Shown here one piece after another: positions 49,454 to 59,922 of a DNA stretch of 60,000 nt. This DNA comes from Owenia fusiformis. Taxonomy: Eukaryota; Annelida; Polychaeta; Sabellida; Oweniidae. Every line of letters starts with the position of its first letter. Position 1 is the first letter of the stretch. A program made the translations under genes and the position numbers. The notes below the pieces were generated by a model. That model saw nothing but the letters and a program-made list of their open reading frames with translations, was not told where the DNA came from and searched no databases. The stretch covers positions 7,321,375 through 7,381,374 of the forward strand of contig CAIIXF020000005.1 in the NCBI GenBank assembly GCA_903813345.2, written 5' to 3'.

Positions 49454-51484
49454 ATGGCAGGGGCAGATGTATCACAGGCTGCAACTTCAGAGATTGAAGC
49501 ATTGAAAAGCTCATATGGCCCACAATGCAAGGTGATCAGTAACATTGGAGATATTGCTTACATGGTGACAATCAAACCAAAGGAGACTGACCTGAGCATA
49601 AAATTTCAACTCAATGGTAAGAAAATTACAAACTGTATTGCTTGGTTTTCAAAACTGACTCATAAATAAGCAACGCATTTAGCCATGAACTTGTTCGTCA
49701 GTTTGAAAAATAATTAACATCAAAAAAATATTCTGATACAACCTATTATTCATTTATTTATTTCAAGAGAATGTTTCAGAACCTATTGGTTCCTTTAATT
49801 GAGTGACAGATTTGTTTTCTATTGATATATTTATTGCCAATGATTTATCAAAGTATGGATCAAATAATATATAAGGGATCCATTCAACAGTGGTTTCCCT
49901 TAATGTTAAAACAAAGGTTTTACGACTTGGTACACAGCCAATATAATTCGGCGCCGTTTCGGCATCAAAAACATTTGGCGCTGTTCCGGCACCAAAATTT
50001 GCCACCGGACTAGTCAGTCCATTTGGTGCCGAAACGGCACCGAAACGGCGTCGCAAATCAGATTGCATTTTGGGGGTGTATATAAAAAATGAAATCAGAA
50101 AACAATTACAGTTATATCCATATCCATACAGATTATTTATCAGTTTTTAAAATATAGGCCTACATGTATATTGACTCTTGTTACAGGGAGCTATCCATCT
50201 GTTGTGCCTCAGATCATCATTAAATCAGCCAAGATGAATAGAGATGAGATTGAAGCACTGATAGCTGCAATGACAGAAGAGGCCACTAAACTTCAGGGCA
50301 AGAAAATGATTACAAGTCTTGTGGACTATGGGAAACAGTGGTTATACGAAAAGGCCATTGATGTAACTGTCACTGCTGAGCCAACTAAAAAGTCCCCTAA
50401 GTCTCAGAAGAAGCAGAAGAAGCCAAAAGTTGAAGTTGATGATATGGGCCCCAAGAAAAAGCCACCGATGAAGACTGCTACAGATGTTATTCATCGCATC
50501 CAATGGGATGAGGATCTTAAGAAGGACAACTTCATAATCGGGTATATGGATCGAATCATCGGCCTTGTAGAGAAAGTTTTCACTTTTTTCTCATGGGAAG
50601 ACATCGCAAGCGTTGACTACAACACATTGGCTATTCCCAAACATCGCATCCAGTACTTCAAATACAAATCCCTAAAGGTGTGGGATAAGAACAAGAGACT
50701 TGATGACGTGTTTGGCTCAACTGGGGGAAAGAAAACTATCATTGAAGTAATGAGGGCATATGATGAAGAGCATAAAGTTGATGATGCTGCTGCAGACTCT
50801 GATGGCTATGACAGTGATGATAGTGATGATGGGATCAACATACATGTAGGAGCAAACATCCAACCACATGGAGACTACTGGCAAGATAAACTACGACCAA
50901 ATCATTTTCTTGCGTTACGTATCACAGATGAAGAAATCAGGAAAAATATTCTCGATGTCCAAGATGCAATTTTGGATGTGGAAGATCGCTATGCAGAATG
51001 TGTGATACCAGCGGGGGCCCTACATGTTACACTATGTGTTCTAGGGCTCGATACTCCAGACCAAGTTGGCCATGCAGTTGATTTCCTCCATCACTATCAT
51101 GAGGAAATTAAAACCATGGTTGCCAAGGACTTGTCATTGACTTTCAAAGGAGTAGGAACATTCTTCGATAGAGTACTCTACGCAGAACCCATTCCCAATC
51201 AAGGATTGATTAACATTGTAGAGTATCTGAAAACGCTCTGCAAAGAAAATGGAATTGATGTTAGAGATAATCATGACTTTGTACCACATCTAACTATCAT
51301 GAAAGTAACACGTCCTGTTTCTAGGGAACTCGGGACCAAGGAAATTGATCCTCAGTTGTACTCTGGGATGCATGATATTGAATTTGGCGAACAGAAATTT
51401 GATACCATTCATTTGTGCTCAATGGCTGAGCAGAGACAAGAGGATGGCTTCTATATTTCCCCTATATCTATTGACATTGCATAA
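49454..51484 (+). CDS. LENG9: LENG9-like protein: RWD + MJ1316 + 2H phosphoesterase (complete, two exons)
   Basis: Exon 1 is 49454-49616 and exon 2 is 50187-51484; the phase-1 junction AAT G|GG AGC has donor GTAAGA and acceptor TTGTTACAG. The product has 486 residues. Residues 10-109 look like an RWD domain (TSEIEALKSSYG, then SYPSVVPQIIIKS). A Lys/Pro-rich linker spans 119-150. Residues 152-229 match the MJ1316 domain (TDVIHRIQWD, VDYNTLAIPKHRIQYFKY), predicted to recognise RNA cyclic-phosphate ends. An acidic patch (258-269) follows. Residues about 290-485 are an AKAP7/LigT-type 2H phosphoesterase with both catalytic motifs intact: HVTL (334-337) and HLTI (422-425). MJ1316 next to the 2H domain is the LENG9 arrangement. 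A role in RNA end processing is inferred; the RWD suggests protein partners. A 5' non-coding exon is possible, since ACTCCAG precedes the start codon by nine bases. Confidence 0.88.
49617..50186 (+). other. Intron of the LENG9-like gene with a GC-rich inverted repeat
   Basis: A 570-bp GT-AG intron. At about 49948-50052 it holds GGCGCCGTTTCGGCATCAAA and TTTGGCGCTGTTCCGGCACC, mirrored by TTTGGTGCCGAAACGGCACC, so an RNA hairpin can form. The block is far richer in G+C than its surroundings and looks like inserted repeat DNA. Confidence 0.8.
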
Positions 51485-51501
51485 GAAGTTAATATAATGT
51501 A

Positions 51502-51663
51502 AAGTAAAACCTGTCTACATTGAACAACTATGGAGCCACAAAAATGTGTTCACTACAGAGAAGCAATTTAATACAGAACTCAATGAAGTATATGCTGAGG
51601 AGAGGTGTTCACTAGACACAGGTGTTCACTAGAAAGAGGTGTTCACTAAGACAGGTTTTACTG
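51502..51663. mobile_element. CAGTAAAACCTG-family MITE in the LENG9-like 3' region
   Basis: It begins AAGTAAAACCTGTCTAC and ends AGACAGGTTTTACTG, TA flanks at 51500-51501 and 51664-51665. It starts 18 bases after the stop codon, so it is almost certainly transcribed as 3' UTR. Confidence 0.85.
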
Positions 51664-51791
51664 TATGTGTATGTTGACTTAAACCAAATCTTAACTTAAG
51701 ATCTAGTTCAATCTGTACAATGTCATTGCAGTGTTTGTTGATTTCCTATGAGAATATATTCATGATTTCTAAATGTATGTACATTTATGTA

Positions 51792-52394
51792 AAAGGATTG
51801 GTATCGATATGGAGAACTGAATTCAACAATTTTTTTCTCTTAAACCAATCATTGAAAACATTCTGTAAAAAAACACGGTATTTTATGTAATGTTGACTGA
51901 TTGACAACAATTTAATGCGAAAATTATTTAGAAATATTTTATATAACTGTTTTTGTTAACATTTTTTTTTTAGTACAATTGTTTTTGCTCCTTTCTACCA
52001 ATTCTTGAGAATGAAATAAAATGTCTTTCCGAACCTTGTTGGAACAAAATAGCATATACAACATGTTCTTAGACAAAATTCTTCTCAAAATGTCCTTTGT
52101 ACAATTACAATATTGAGAGACCTAAACATGTTGTGTTTATGTCGTTTTGTTCCTATGAGGTTCGGAAAGATGTTTCATTTCACTCTGGAAACATGATACC
52201 AAGAACGAAACAAGTGTTTGATGTGTTTTCTAAAACAATATAGATGGAAGTATATATATATTTTTCAAATTATATTGTTACCATTCTAAAGATGACCATT
52301 AAATTGACGATGTGTTAAATTTTGAGATTTTTTTTATGACTGGTTTAAGAGAAACGTGTGTTCAAAAAGTTGTCCATATCGATACCACTCCTTT
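51792..52394. mobile_element. Foldback MITE downstream of the LENG9-like gene
   Basis: The left arm AAAGGATTGGTATCGATATG pairs with the inverted right arm AAAGGAGTGGTATCGATATG; both continue to TTTCTCTTAAACCA. Inner arms also pair: GTCTTTCCGAACCTTGTTGG near 52022 with an inverted copy near 52147-52172. No clear target duplication. AATAAA at 52015-52020 is the first canonical polyadenylation signal after the upstream gene's stop codon. Confidence 0.82.
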
Positions 52395-52433
52395 GGTTGA
52401 GTAACATTAGTGTTGACAGTTGAATAATGTGTA

Positions 52434-52600
52434 CAGGAAAACCACACTCTAATTTGAACACTTTGCAATGTGAACACTTTTAAAGTCCCAATTTCTCATA
52501 TACCATAGACTTGTATAAAAGAACCTTGAAATGTGAACACCTGCAAATCCGAAGACTTTTGGCTGGTCCCAATGGCATTCAGATTAGACAGGTTTAAATG
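52434..52600. mobile_element. CAGTAAAACCTG-family MITE, diverged
   Basis: CAGGAAAACCACACTC to GACAGGTTTAAATG with TA on both sides; AATTTGAACAC and ATGTGAACACCTG inside. Same subfamily as 213-367. Confidence 0.65.
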
Positions 52601-53380
52601 TATTGAATAATTGAATGCTATGCAAATTAAAATGTTAAGTATAAAAAGATATTAAGCAGCCAAAAAATAAATAAATTATATATAAAAAATAACATAAATT
52701 TTATAAGTTGTTAAAATGGGAATGACTTCACGTTTTTGATTCTTATAAATACTGTATGAGCATGACTGTATTAAAAGCTTCAGTAACTTCCATATTTGAA
52801 AAGATATCTCAACTCTTTTCCAGAAAATAAGATTAGAATTGTATGGTAACCATTGGCATGATTTTTGAAAAGTGTGTTCCAACAATTTACAATCTCTATC
52901 CTTTATAAATCAGATTTCCTCTTCTCGGGGCATACTGTTTATTTGATGAAATATAAATCTTATTCAGAACTGACATGTAAAATGTGATTAATGTCATATT
53001 TGAATAAATAGTTCAAGATGACCTGTTTACATGGGAGTCATTGAGAGGGATTGACTGTTCGCAACTGTCCTAGTAAGCCTGATTTCTTAACTGCGGACAC
53101 CAGCGCTGGAGCATATGGTAGAGTTGTCTTGAAAAGAAAATCAACCCATCCCCAGTCCATTCACATTTTTCGTATTTTTCTAATACTAATGTCTTTTGAG
53201 CAGATGTCCAAGACATCATGTTTTACCATTAACAAATAACTGGGGCTATACATACAGTCTCTTCCTTCTTTCCTGAAAAAATGAACACAATAACGCAAAT
53301 GCGAGTAGGTAGTTACCAGTTTCACCACCAGGTGGCTCGCTCGGGTCAGATAGCTTGGCGGGTATAGTAGAAAGTTCACT
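52601..53380. other. No gene recognised
   Basis: AT-rich stretch; open frames of 62-72 codons on both strands near 53051-53379 are not protein-like. Confidence 0.45.
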
Positions 53381-53385
53381 TTAAC

Positions 53386-53757
53386 TTAAAGGTGCTACAA
53401 ATAGTGCAGGGGGGCCATTCAACGATCATCGACAAGTGTCAAAATATATTTAGGTTTGGATATTTCATCAAGACTAACATATATTTTCATTATCTACAAA
53501 GAAACCCTCTGGATGAACATTATTTCAGCTGATATTCCTCTTGAAACATGGTGGATCTTAAAAATCTATAAGTGGGACTCCCTTTATAGAAGCTTTGAAT
53601 TGAATTTACACTTCTTAATGCTGAAATTGATAGTTTATACATACATTTTATGAAAATAGGTATGTCAAAGAAGGTATTAAGCCAAATATTGACCTGATAG
53701 CTCAGAAAAAATAAAAATTTTCAAATTTTCTCTCTACAGTCCTTATTGCCCCTTTAA
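53386..53757. mobile_element. TTAA-flanked MITE (piggyBac-like)
   Basis: The left end TTAAAGGTGC and inverted right end TTAAAGGGGC sit at TTAA sites 53386-53389 and 53754-53757. The right half is homologous to 1345-1549, showing this is a family rather than chance. Confidence 0.6.
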
Positions 53758-55745
53758 ATTACATCTGTTTTAGTGGTTAAATTTTCATATAGCCCTGTAA
53801 GTTTGTCCAGTAAAATAAAATGTTATATGTCCAATATAAGAAAAGATATTTCACTTTTGGGGATTTTGTAATATGGGGTCTATGGGGAATCAACCTGAAC
53901 TAGAGGTCATATTTTCAAAAAATATCAAATTTTCAAAGTTGATAAAATATTTTTGAAACCATATTTAAAGATGTATTTTTACATGTAGATTTCAAATATG
54001 ACATCACTTTGACTGAATTTTGAATATTTAATGATGTAAATCAAGATCATTTCTACTCGCATCTAGTCTATTGGTTCAGTATTTTCCAAGATATAGCGAT
54101 TTCTTTGGGTTGCGTTTTTTGAACACCCTGTACTTATCTGGTAATAATTCAAGATCAGGATAAGTAAAAGAGTACCGACTTGGGCAAGGCTATTCTGGTG
54201 CCTTACTAGTATTTAAATTTTCTCTAACTCCTAGATGCCCTACATGACAAGATTCCCACAAAAAAAATGTGAATGATCATTTCACAGAATTAGTTCATAC
54301 ACATGCACAGATTTTATTGTACAGTCTAGCTTACATTCTCAGAAAATATGACCAAAATAGGTAATTAGCCCATATAAATGAATGTAGCATGTATCACAAT
54401 TTGAGGGATTTCTTTGGGTTATGCATTAAACTGTAAACACAGGTGCTATTGCATTTAAAATAACATTTCATTTGCTTAATAAATTCACTTGACATTTGCG
54501 CATGTGCAAATACAATAAAAGATTGTTTACCACTGTGCCTAGCAACCAGGTGCATTATATAGGTCAATGTCTATAGACACACCGATATGTATTGTCTCTT
54601 TAAATAGCTTATCCAGTGAAGTATTATTCACAACAAGATTAAGCAAACTAACAGAAACTCTGAAAAGGTCTTTCAATAACATTTCTTTAGTGGATTAAAT
54701 ATTAAAAAGCCATATCCATATAGCCAGTGGATGATTTGTTGATCAGTTGATGAAGTTATCACATTTGTTTTGATATAACACAACTGGAGTGAGTCTGGTA
54801 GGTAATTTTTAGTAAAAAATTTTGATCTGGGATGCTTTTTTCAATATGTTATAAATAATTTGCTTTTAATAGTAAAACACTCGTAATTTAGTACAATATT
54901 GTTTTCATCAAACTGCACATATCACAGAAATTGTAGAATAAATTAATGTGAAGGAACTACTGAATAATAGAAATTAACTTGGTATATTGAGATAAAAATC
55001 TTCCTGTATAAAACACCTGTCTTTTCATTGCTTATATGCACCATAATCATTGGTCTTATTCCTACACCATTCTCTGGTACAGGATGATGTAAATACATAG
55101 AAAAACAATCTCAATTTCTACTCACCATTTAGGCTATATTTTATTGGGTCAATCTGTTCAGACATTTAATACTGAATCAGTTATCTGACTTTACGCTCCA
55201 TTGTATATTAAGATTTCTTGGATTGATCAATTCTGTTTTTGACAATAACAAATGATGTGAAATGGAAACTTGGGTTTGTTGACTCCACTGTACTATGGTG
55301 TTAATATTGAAAGCTTTTTATAGTAATGAGAAGTTTGTATTCCAATCAATCTTCCTTAAGTAATTAACAAGTCTATATAACCTGTCTATGGCACAATGTC
55401 AGGCTATTATTAATTAAAGGTAAAGAGATTTTATGAGCAAAATAGTTTTACTCCATTAGTTAAAGGATCTTGATTGTGTAAAGCCATATATGGTAGTTGG
55501 CTTCTATACACTACCTGCTTCACTTTATGCAAGCCCCTTCCTGAAGTAATTTAGTGCAAACATGAGCCTTTAATATGATCCTGTTCAGTTGACTTTTATA
55601 CATGCTTGCATAGGACATCATCAGTATGCATGTGACATTGACAGCAACATTTAAGATTTTACAGCCAATCCATCCTAATATTATTCACAATATAATATTT
55701 CGAAAAACATCAATACCAGAGGTTTTCTATAGCAGGCGGGTTCTA
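53758..55745. other. Upstream of the NHL gene; no exon supported
   Basis: AT-rich. It may hold the promoter and 5' non-coding exon of the NHL gene; GTGAGTCTG|GTAGGTAA near 54790-54805 is a weak donor candidate only. Confidence 0.4.
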
Positions 55746-55749
55746 AATA

Positions 55750-56197
55750 CAGGGTGAGACAAAAAAGGTAACCTAAGCAAATGTAAGTTGATACCTGAGT
55801 CATTCAGCGTGGGTTTAAAATTAAATTTGGCACAATTACACCTTGTTTAATGTTTCATTCTACCAACTTTCATTGGTCTATACTTAATGGCCATGTGGCC
55901 ATTTACAATACATGCTCCAAATTCCACTCTCACCAGACAAAAGTCCCCCAGACTTTTATCTGTGAGGCTACACTTACAACCCTTGAAACATTGAAGCAAG
56001 AGAAAAGATGGAAGATGACAATATGTCTGTGCTGGTATTTGTGAACAACTTTTTGGAACGTTTAAGTTTGCCTTCAGACCTATGAAACAAAGAAGGAAAA
56101 AACATTGAACAAGGTTTAATTTTGCCAAATATGACCATAATCCCATGCTGGACTGTTTATTAACATTTGTTTAGGTAACCTTTTTTGGCTCACCCTG
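55750..56197. mobile_element. mariner-like MITE with TA target duplication
   Basis: A 448-bp element with long inverted ends: CAGGGTGAGACAAAAAAGG then TAACCTAAGCAAATG, mirrored by CATTTGTTTAGGTAACC then TTTTTTGGCTCACCCTG. TA flanks both sides (55748-55749, 56198-56199). Two 64- and 99-codon frames inside overlap on opposite strands and lack transposase motifs. It ends 154 bp before the NHL exon's acceptor. Confidence 0.9.
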
Positions 56198-56365
56198 TAT
56201 ATACCAACGCTTATTTTTTGATATTTAGAAGATTTCCTCTTTTCCTTATTCCTCAACTTCAAATATCAAGTCAATTAATTTCATATAAAAGTATTCATTA
56301 TCCAGCTGATCTGAAGTCAACCTGTACAGCATGTTATACTTCTCATTTCAGGTTAATACTAAAAC

Positions 56366-57295
56366 ATGGAATTTTACAATCGCCAAACTATGGGCTACAA
56401 TGGACCTACCTATGCAGGGGGTAGTTCCTTCCCAGCATACACCAAACCTCCACAAAGGGGACACTTGATTCATGAAGTTGGACAGTATGGCTTCAGACTT
56501 GGTATGTGTAACTATCCATGGTATGTTGATGCAAGGGCTGGTGATATTGTTATTTCCGATAAAGGAAACGACAGGATTCAAGCAATGACCTCCAAAGGTG
56601 ACGTCCACAAGACATTTGAAGCTTACGGAGGAATCGGCCACACAGCTAATAAGTTTGTTCAACCGAGTGGTGTTGCAGTGTGTGACTCGACAGGCACAAA
56701 TATGGTCATTGCTGACACTGGGAATCGTAGAGTCAACCTTGTCAAGGTCAGTGGAGAGGGCTTTGATATGGTCCACAGCTTTGGACAGCAAGATTTCATT
56801 CAACCAATGGGTGTTGAATTTGACATTAGAAGGAATGTTATTCTTGTCACTGATTACATGGCAAGTAGAGTGACACTACATGAGCTGAATGGATTAAGCC
56901 ATGGTCCATTCCGTGATGACCCTCAATGCCCTCTGAAAGGCCCTGCTGATGTAGCAATCAGTGAACAAGGACAGATTTTTGTGAGTGATTCTGGTAACGA
57001 TTCAATTCAGGTTTTCGATAAGAGTGGGAACTTCATTGGGCGATTAGGAGAACGTGGATCAGGAGAAGGACAGTTTATAAAGCCATGGGGAGTGTGCATC
57101 GACAGAAAGGGTAATTTGTTAGTGGCTGATGAGGGAAACAACAGAGTACAGATGTTTTCCAGTGATCTTAGATATATCTGTGATGTGGTCAATGATATCC
57201 ATACACCAAAAGGCATCTCTGTTGGTATACATGAACAGTTAGTGGTCACATGTGGAGATCCAAGAGCATTTGTTAAAATCTATAACTACATCTGA
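56366..57295 (+). CDS. NHL-repeat beta-propeller protein
   Basis: A 309-residue single-exon coding region. ATG at 56366 lies 14 bases after a good acceptor (TTCTCATTTCAG ending 56351), so at least one 5' non-coding exon exists upstream. Residues 1-35 are a Tyr/Gly/Pro-rich leader. From about 36 to the end run six NHL repeats with the typical GxxVxxxGxIxVSDxGNxRIQ pattern, e.g. GDIVISDKGNDRIQ, MVIADTGNRRVNL, QIFVSDSGNDSIQVFD and NLLVADEGNNRVQMF. Such propellers close the TRIM2/TRIM3/TRIM71 and Brat proteins, where they bind RNA or protein. Here no RING, B-box or filamin domain precedes it, so it would be a stand-alone propeller of the kind expanded in many marine invertebrates. AATAAA at 57619-57624 is a likely polyadenylation signal. 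Function is unknown. Confidence 0.9.
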   Translation: MEFYNRQTMGYNGPTYAGGSSFPAYTKPPQRGHLIHEVGQYGFRLGMCNYPWYVDARAGDIVISDKGNDRIQAMTSKGDVHKTFEAYGGIGHTANKFVQPSGVAVCDSTGTNMVIADTGNRRVNLVKVSGEGFDMVHSFGQQDFIQPMGVEFDIRRNVILVTDYMASRVTLHELNGLSHGPFRDDPQCPLKGPADVAISEQGQIFVSDSGNDSIQVFDKSGNFIGRLGERGSGEGQFIKPWGVCIDRKGNLLVADEGNNRVQMFSSDLRYICDVVNDIHTPKGISVGIHEQLVVTCGDPRAFVKIYNYI

Positions 57296-57780
57296 GTTAC
57301 AAGATGGAGAACCATAATAAACAGTATGTTTTTTTCATTGCCTAACCTATTGATGGTGCCAAAAAAGACAAGCAACTACCTTTCAGATGAAACTGTATGA
57401 AAGTCAAGATAAATTGAGTGGAGAGTCTTTATTCATATATCCTCATTTTAGACCAATGGCATTAATATTATAGAGTTAAGCACAAGTCAATTTGTACCTT
57501 TAACTTTCCATATGTTCTTCTGTTGTCTAACTTCACACAGTTCATCTTTTACATAGGCCTTGTACTATCGGTCTTATTTTTGATGCTTCATAATTTTGTA
57601 TAAATTTTTATTTTTTTAAATAAACATGAAATTAAAAATAAATAATATTTGTCTGTTAATATAGGTTAGCCATGGCAAAACTAACAGATTTCAATAAGAA
57701 AATGGATATTGGTAACTTTCTGATAAGCTGTGCAGTATGCATATATTGTTAAAACCACCATCTAAATATCCTGATGGCTG
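57296..57780 (+). other. 3' UTR and end of the NHL gene
   Basis: AT-rich untranslated sequence with AATAAA at 57619-57624 and a second near 57639. Nothing else is seen. Confidence 0.6.
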
Positions 57781-57783
57781 GTT

Positions 57784-58425
57784 CACTGGGGATGAACTGG
57801 AAATGAGGGAAGGTTCATCATGAAGGTAGGTCATTATATCAAAGATTCAGTGAATATGATTTAGCAAACATGTTTTCGTAGATTGTGAACTTGTGGACAT
57901 ACCCACATAAACTGGGTTTACAGACATCCCTGTATCAAAATGACCGTGAATGAAAAAAGAGCATTTGGTAAGATTTTTTCTTTTCACAATTTTTGTGCTT
58001 TAATCTTTAAAATTACAACTAAATATTTGGCAGGTAAATAATTCGTAAGTTCTGGTTTTAAAATATTATTACAACTTAGAAATCAATCCAGTCATTGCTG
58101 AGATATTTACAAATCAATTCTCTCACTTAGGAAACGAGGCACATTTTTCAATAATAAGAGAAAATGTTTAACTTGCAAAAAACTTTCCTTGTTTCCTAAG
58201 CGAGGGAATTGATTTGCAAATATCAAAGCAATGACTGCATTAATTTCTAAGGTGTAATTACATTCTGAAACTGCAACTCACAAACCACTTACTTGCCAAA
58301 TATTTAGTTTGAAGGACAAAAGCACAAAAATTAAGAAATGAAAAAATCTTTCCAAATGCTCCTTTTTCATTGCAGCCATTTTGATACGAGGTAAAACCTC
58401 CCTCGATTACGGTTCATCACCAGTG
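57784..58425. mobile_element. Foldback MITE with 5-bp target duplication TGGTT
   Basis: A 642-bp hairpin element. The left end CACTGGGGATGAAC pairs with the right end GGTTCATCACCAGTG; TGGTT flanks it at 57779-57783 and 58426-58430. Arms pair along most of the length (for example CATTTGGTAAGATTTTTTC near 57962 with its inverse near 58341). It separates the 3' ends of two convergent genes. Confidence 0.88.
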
Positions 58426-58841
58426 TGGTTGATAAAAAGTGAACAATTTTGACTGTCGACCAACCTATGAATGATGGTGAAGTACTTTCGTCAGACAACA
58501 ACCAAACTTGTTAACCTCAGTATTTAATCAATTAAAAATTCTTAATATCAGAGTTATACATTCAACAAAATGTTTTCTAGATTTAAAGCTGAGGAAAACA
58601 ATTTTGCCAGTTGACCTCTAGAAAGGTCTACAACTATATAGGAGTAAATGTACACATAACATAATGCTAATGTATATAACATACAGATCACTCTTTATTT
58701 GTACATATTCTAAGAGCGATAAACAATTCACATTTTTATAATTCCAATACTTTAAAATCATAACTACTGATGCATATCAATAATCAAACTAGAACCCACC
58801 AATAATAAATAGTCAAACATTGGCAGATTAATTCAGTGGCT

Positions 58842-58945
58842 CACGAAACATGTTGATTTGGGATGAAATGTTTAAATTCACGAAACATGTTGATTTGGGA
58901 TGAAATGTTTAAATTCACGAAACATGTTGATTTTGAATGAAATTC
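58842..58945. repeat. 37-bp tandem repeat, 2.8 copies
   Basis: The unit is CACGAAACATGTTGATTTG followed by GGATGAAATGTTTAAATT; copies start at 58842, 58879 and 58916. It lies within the probable 3' UTR of the minus-strand gene at 59029-59580. Confidence 0.9.
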
Positions 58946-59028
58946 TTAGAGATGTTCTTTAAATGTTCATTATGTCTGCTAATATAGGTTGGTAGATTAA
59001 AATAACTGTTGTCTAATGTCTGCTATCA

Positions 59029-59580
59029 TTAAGTCCTCAACCAGTACATTGCTCCTCTAATTCTGTTGTAGTCAGGTAATTGTTCTAAGGGACCTGAAAT
59101 GCAAAATATATACATATATGAATTTTCAATGTATGTTCATGAACAGTTCACGAATCTTAATGTAATTCAATGTATGTTCATGAATCTTTTTGAAAAGGGT
59201 GGTTGAGTTGAATGAGTTCTCAGCTGAGTTAATTTGGATCACTTACATGAAAGTTGATCCTGAAGTCATGCACAAACCTGTCTAACCATTTTCTGATAGG
59301 ATACAAGAATTTCAGTGTTTTGGTCAATACTTTGCTTTACTGATTTCTATACATGTCTTTAAATAGTATATGTAATCTTATTCATTCTTGAATTCTATTT
59401 CTTATGATTTTTGAAATTTTTGGCCTGTGATATTCCAAATCAGAATCAGATTGGATAATGCAATACCATACAAAACTGGAGAAATATTGTCTGAATTCTC
59501 TTACCTACTGCTGCCACTGCAGGACAATGATCGTAGATATATTTGCTGCAAACTTCACGAATAACCTTTGCATTGACAGC
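59029..59580 (-). CDS. PMPCB: Mitochondrial processing peptidase beta / complex III core 1, last two exons (partial)
   Basis: Two short exons: 59580-59505 (acceptor TTGTTTCAG, phase 0 in; donor GTAAGA, phase 1 out) and 59093-59029 (acceptor TGCATTTCAG, stop TAA). Joined in frame they give 46 residues: AVNAKVIREVCSKYIYDHC, then PAVAAVGPLEQLPDYNRIRG and AMYWLRT. This is the C-terminal signature of the M16 peptidase family members PMPCB and UQCRC1 (KYIYxxxPAVAAxGPxEQLPDYNRIR..M.WLR). DAVNA-like start, IREVC and AAVG favour PMPCB, which removes presequences in the mitochondrial matrix; UQCRC1 of complex III is the alternative. The rest of the gene lies beyond the right edge. A reverse-strand AATAAA at 58694-58699 is a candidate polyadenylation signal. 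The gene is convergent with the NHL gene. Confidence 0.85.
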
Positions 59581-59922
59581 CTGAAACAATGACAATGTCC
59601 ACATTATAAACACAATTAAACAACAATGGTAATATGCAGTTCATTAAAGAAATATTTGTTTGATGAGAATTTGATGTAATTTTCATGATTATAATTTAAT
59701 GGTTAATGTTTTTTACATATTTATGTGGTATTTATACATTATGATAGAATACAAAGTAGTTGAAAATCAAAATTTGGGTTTTATTGTGTATTCTGTTGCA
59801 AAAGTATACACTCACATCGACACACTACAGTTCTGTAATCGTAAGAATAAAGAAGTAAAATTCTCAACTCTCAGTTTGTGATTGTATCGAATGACTGTTC
59901 CTCCACCTAGTAGTTTAGAACC
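59581..59922 (-). other. Intron of the PMPCB-like gene
   Basis: Sequence upstream of the penultimate exon; no further exon is visible before the window ends, so the intron continues past position 60000. Two open frames of about 60 codons here are not meaningful. Confidence 0.6.

Noticed and set aside
56348-56803. 151-codon minus-strand frame opposite the NHL exon
   Set aside because: Shadow of the NHL reading frame, whose repeat motifs are unmistakable.
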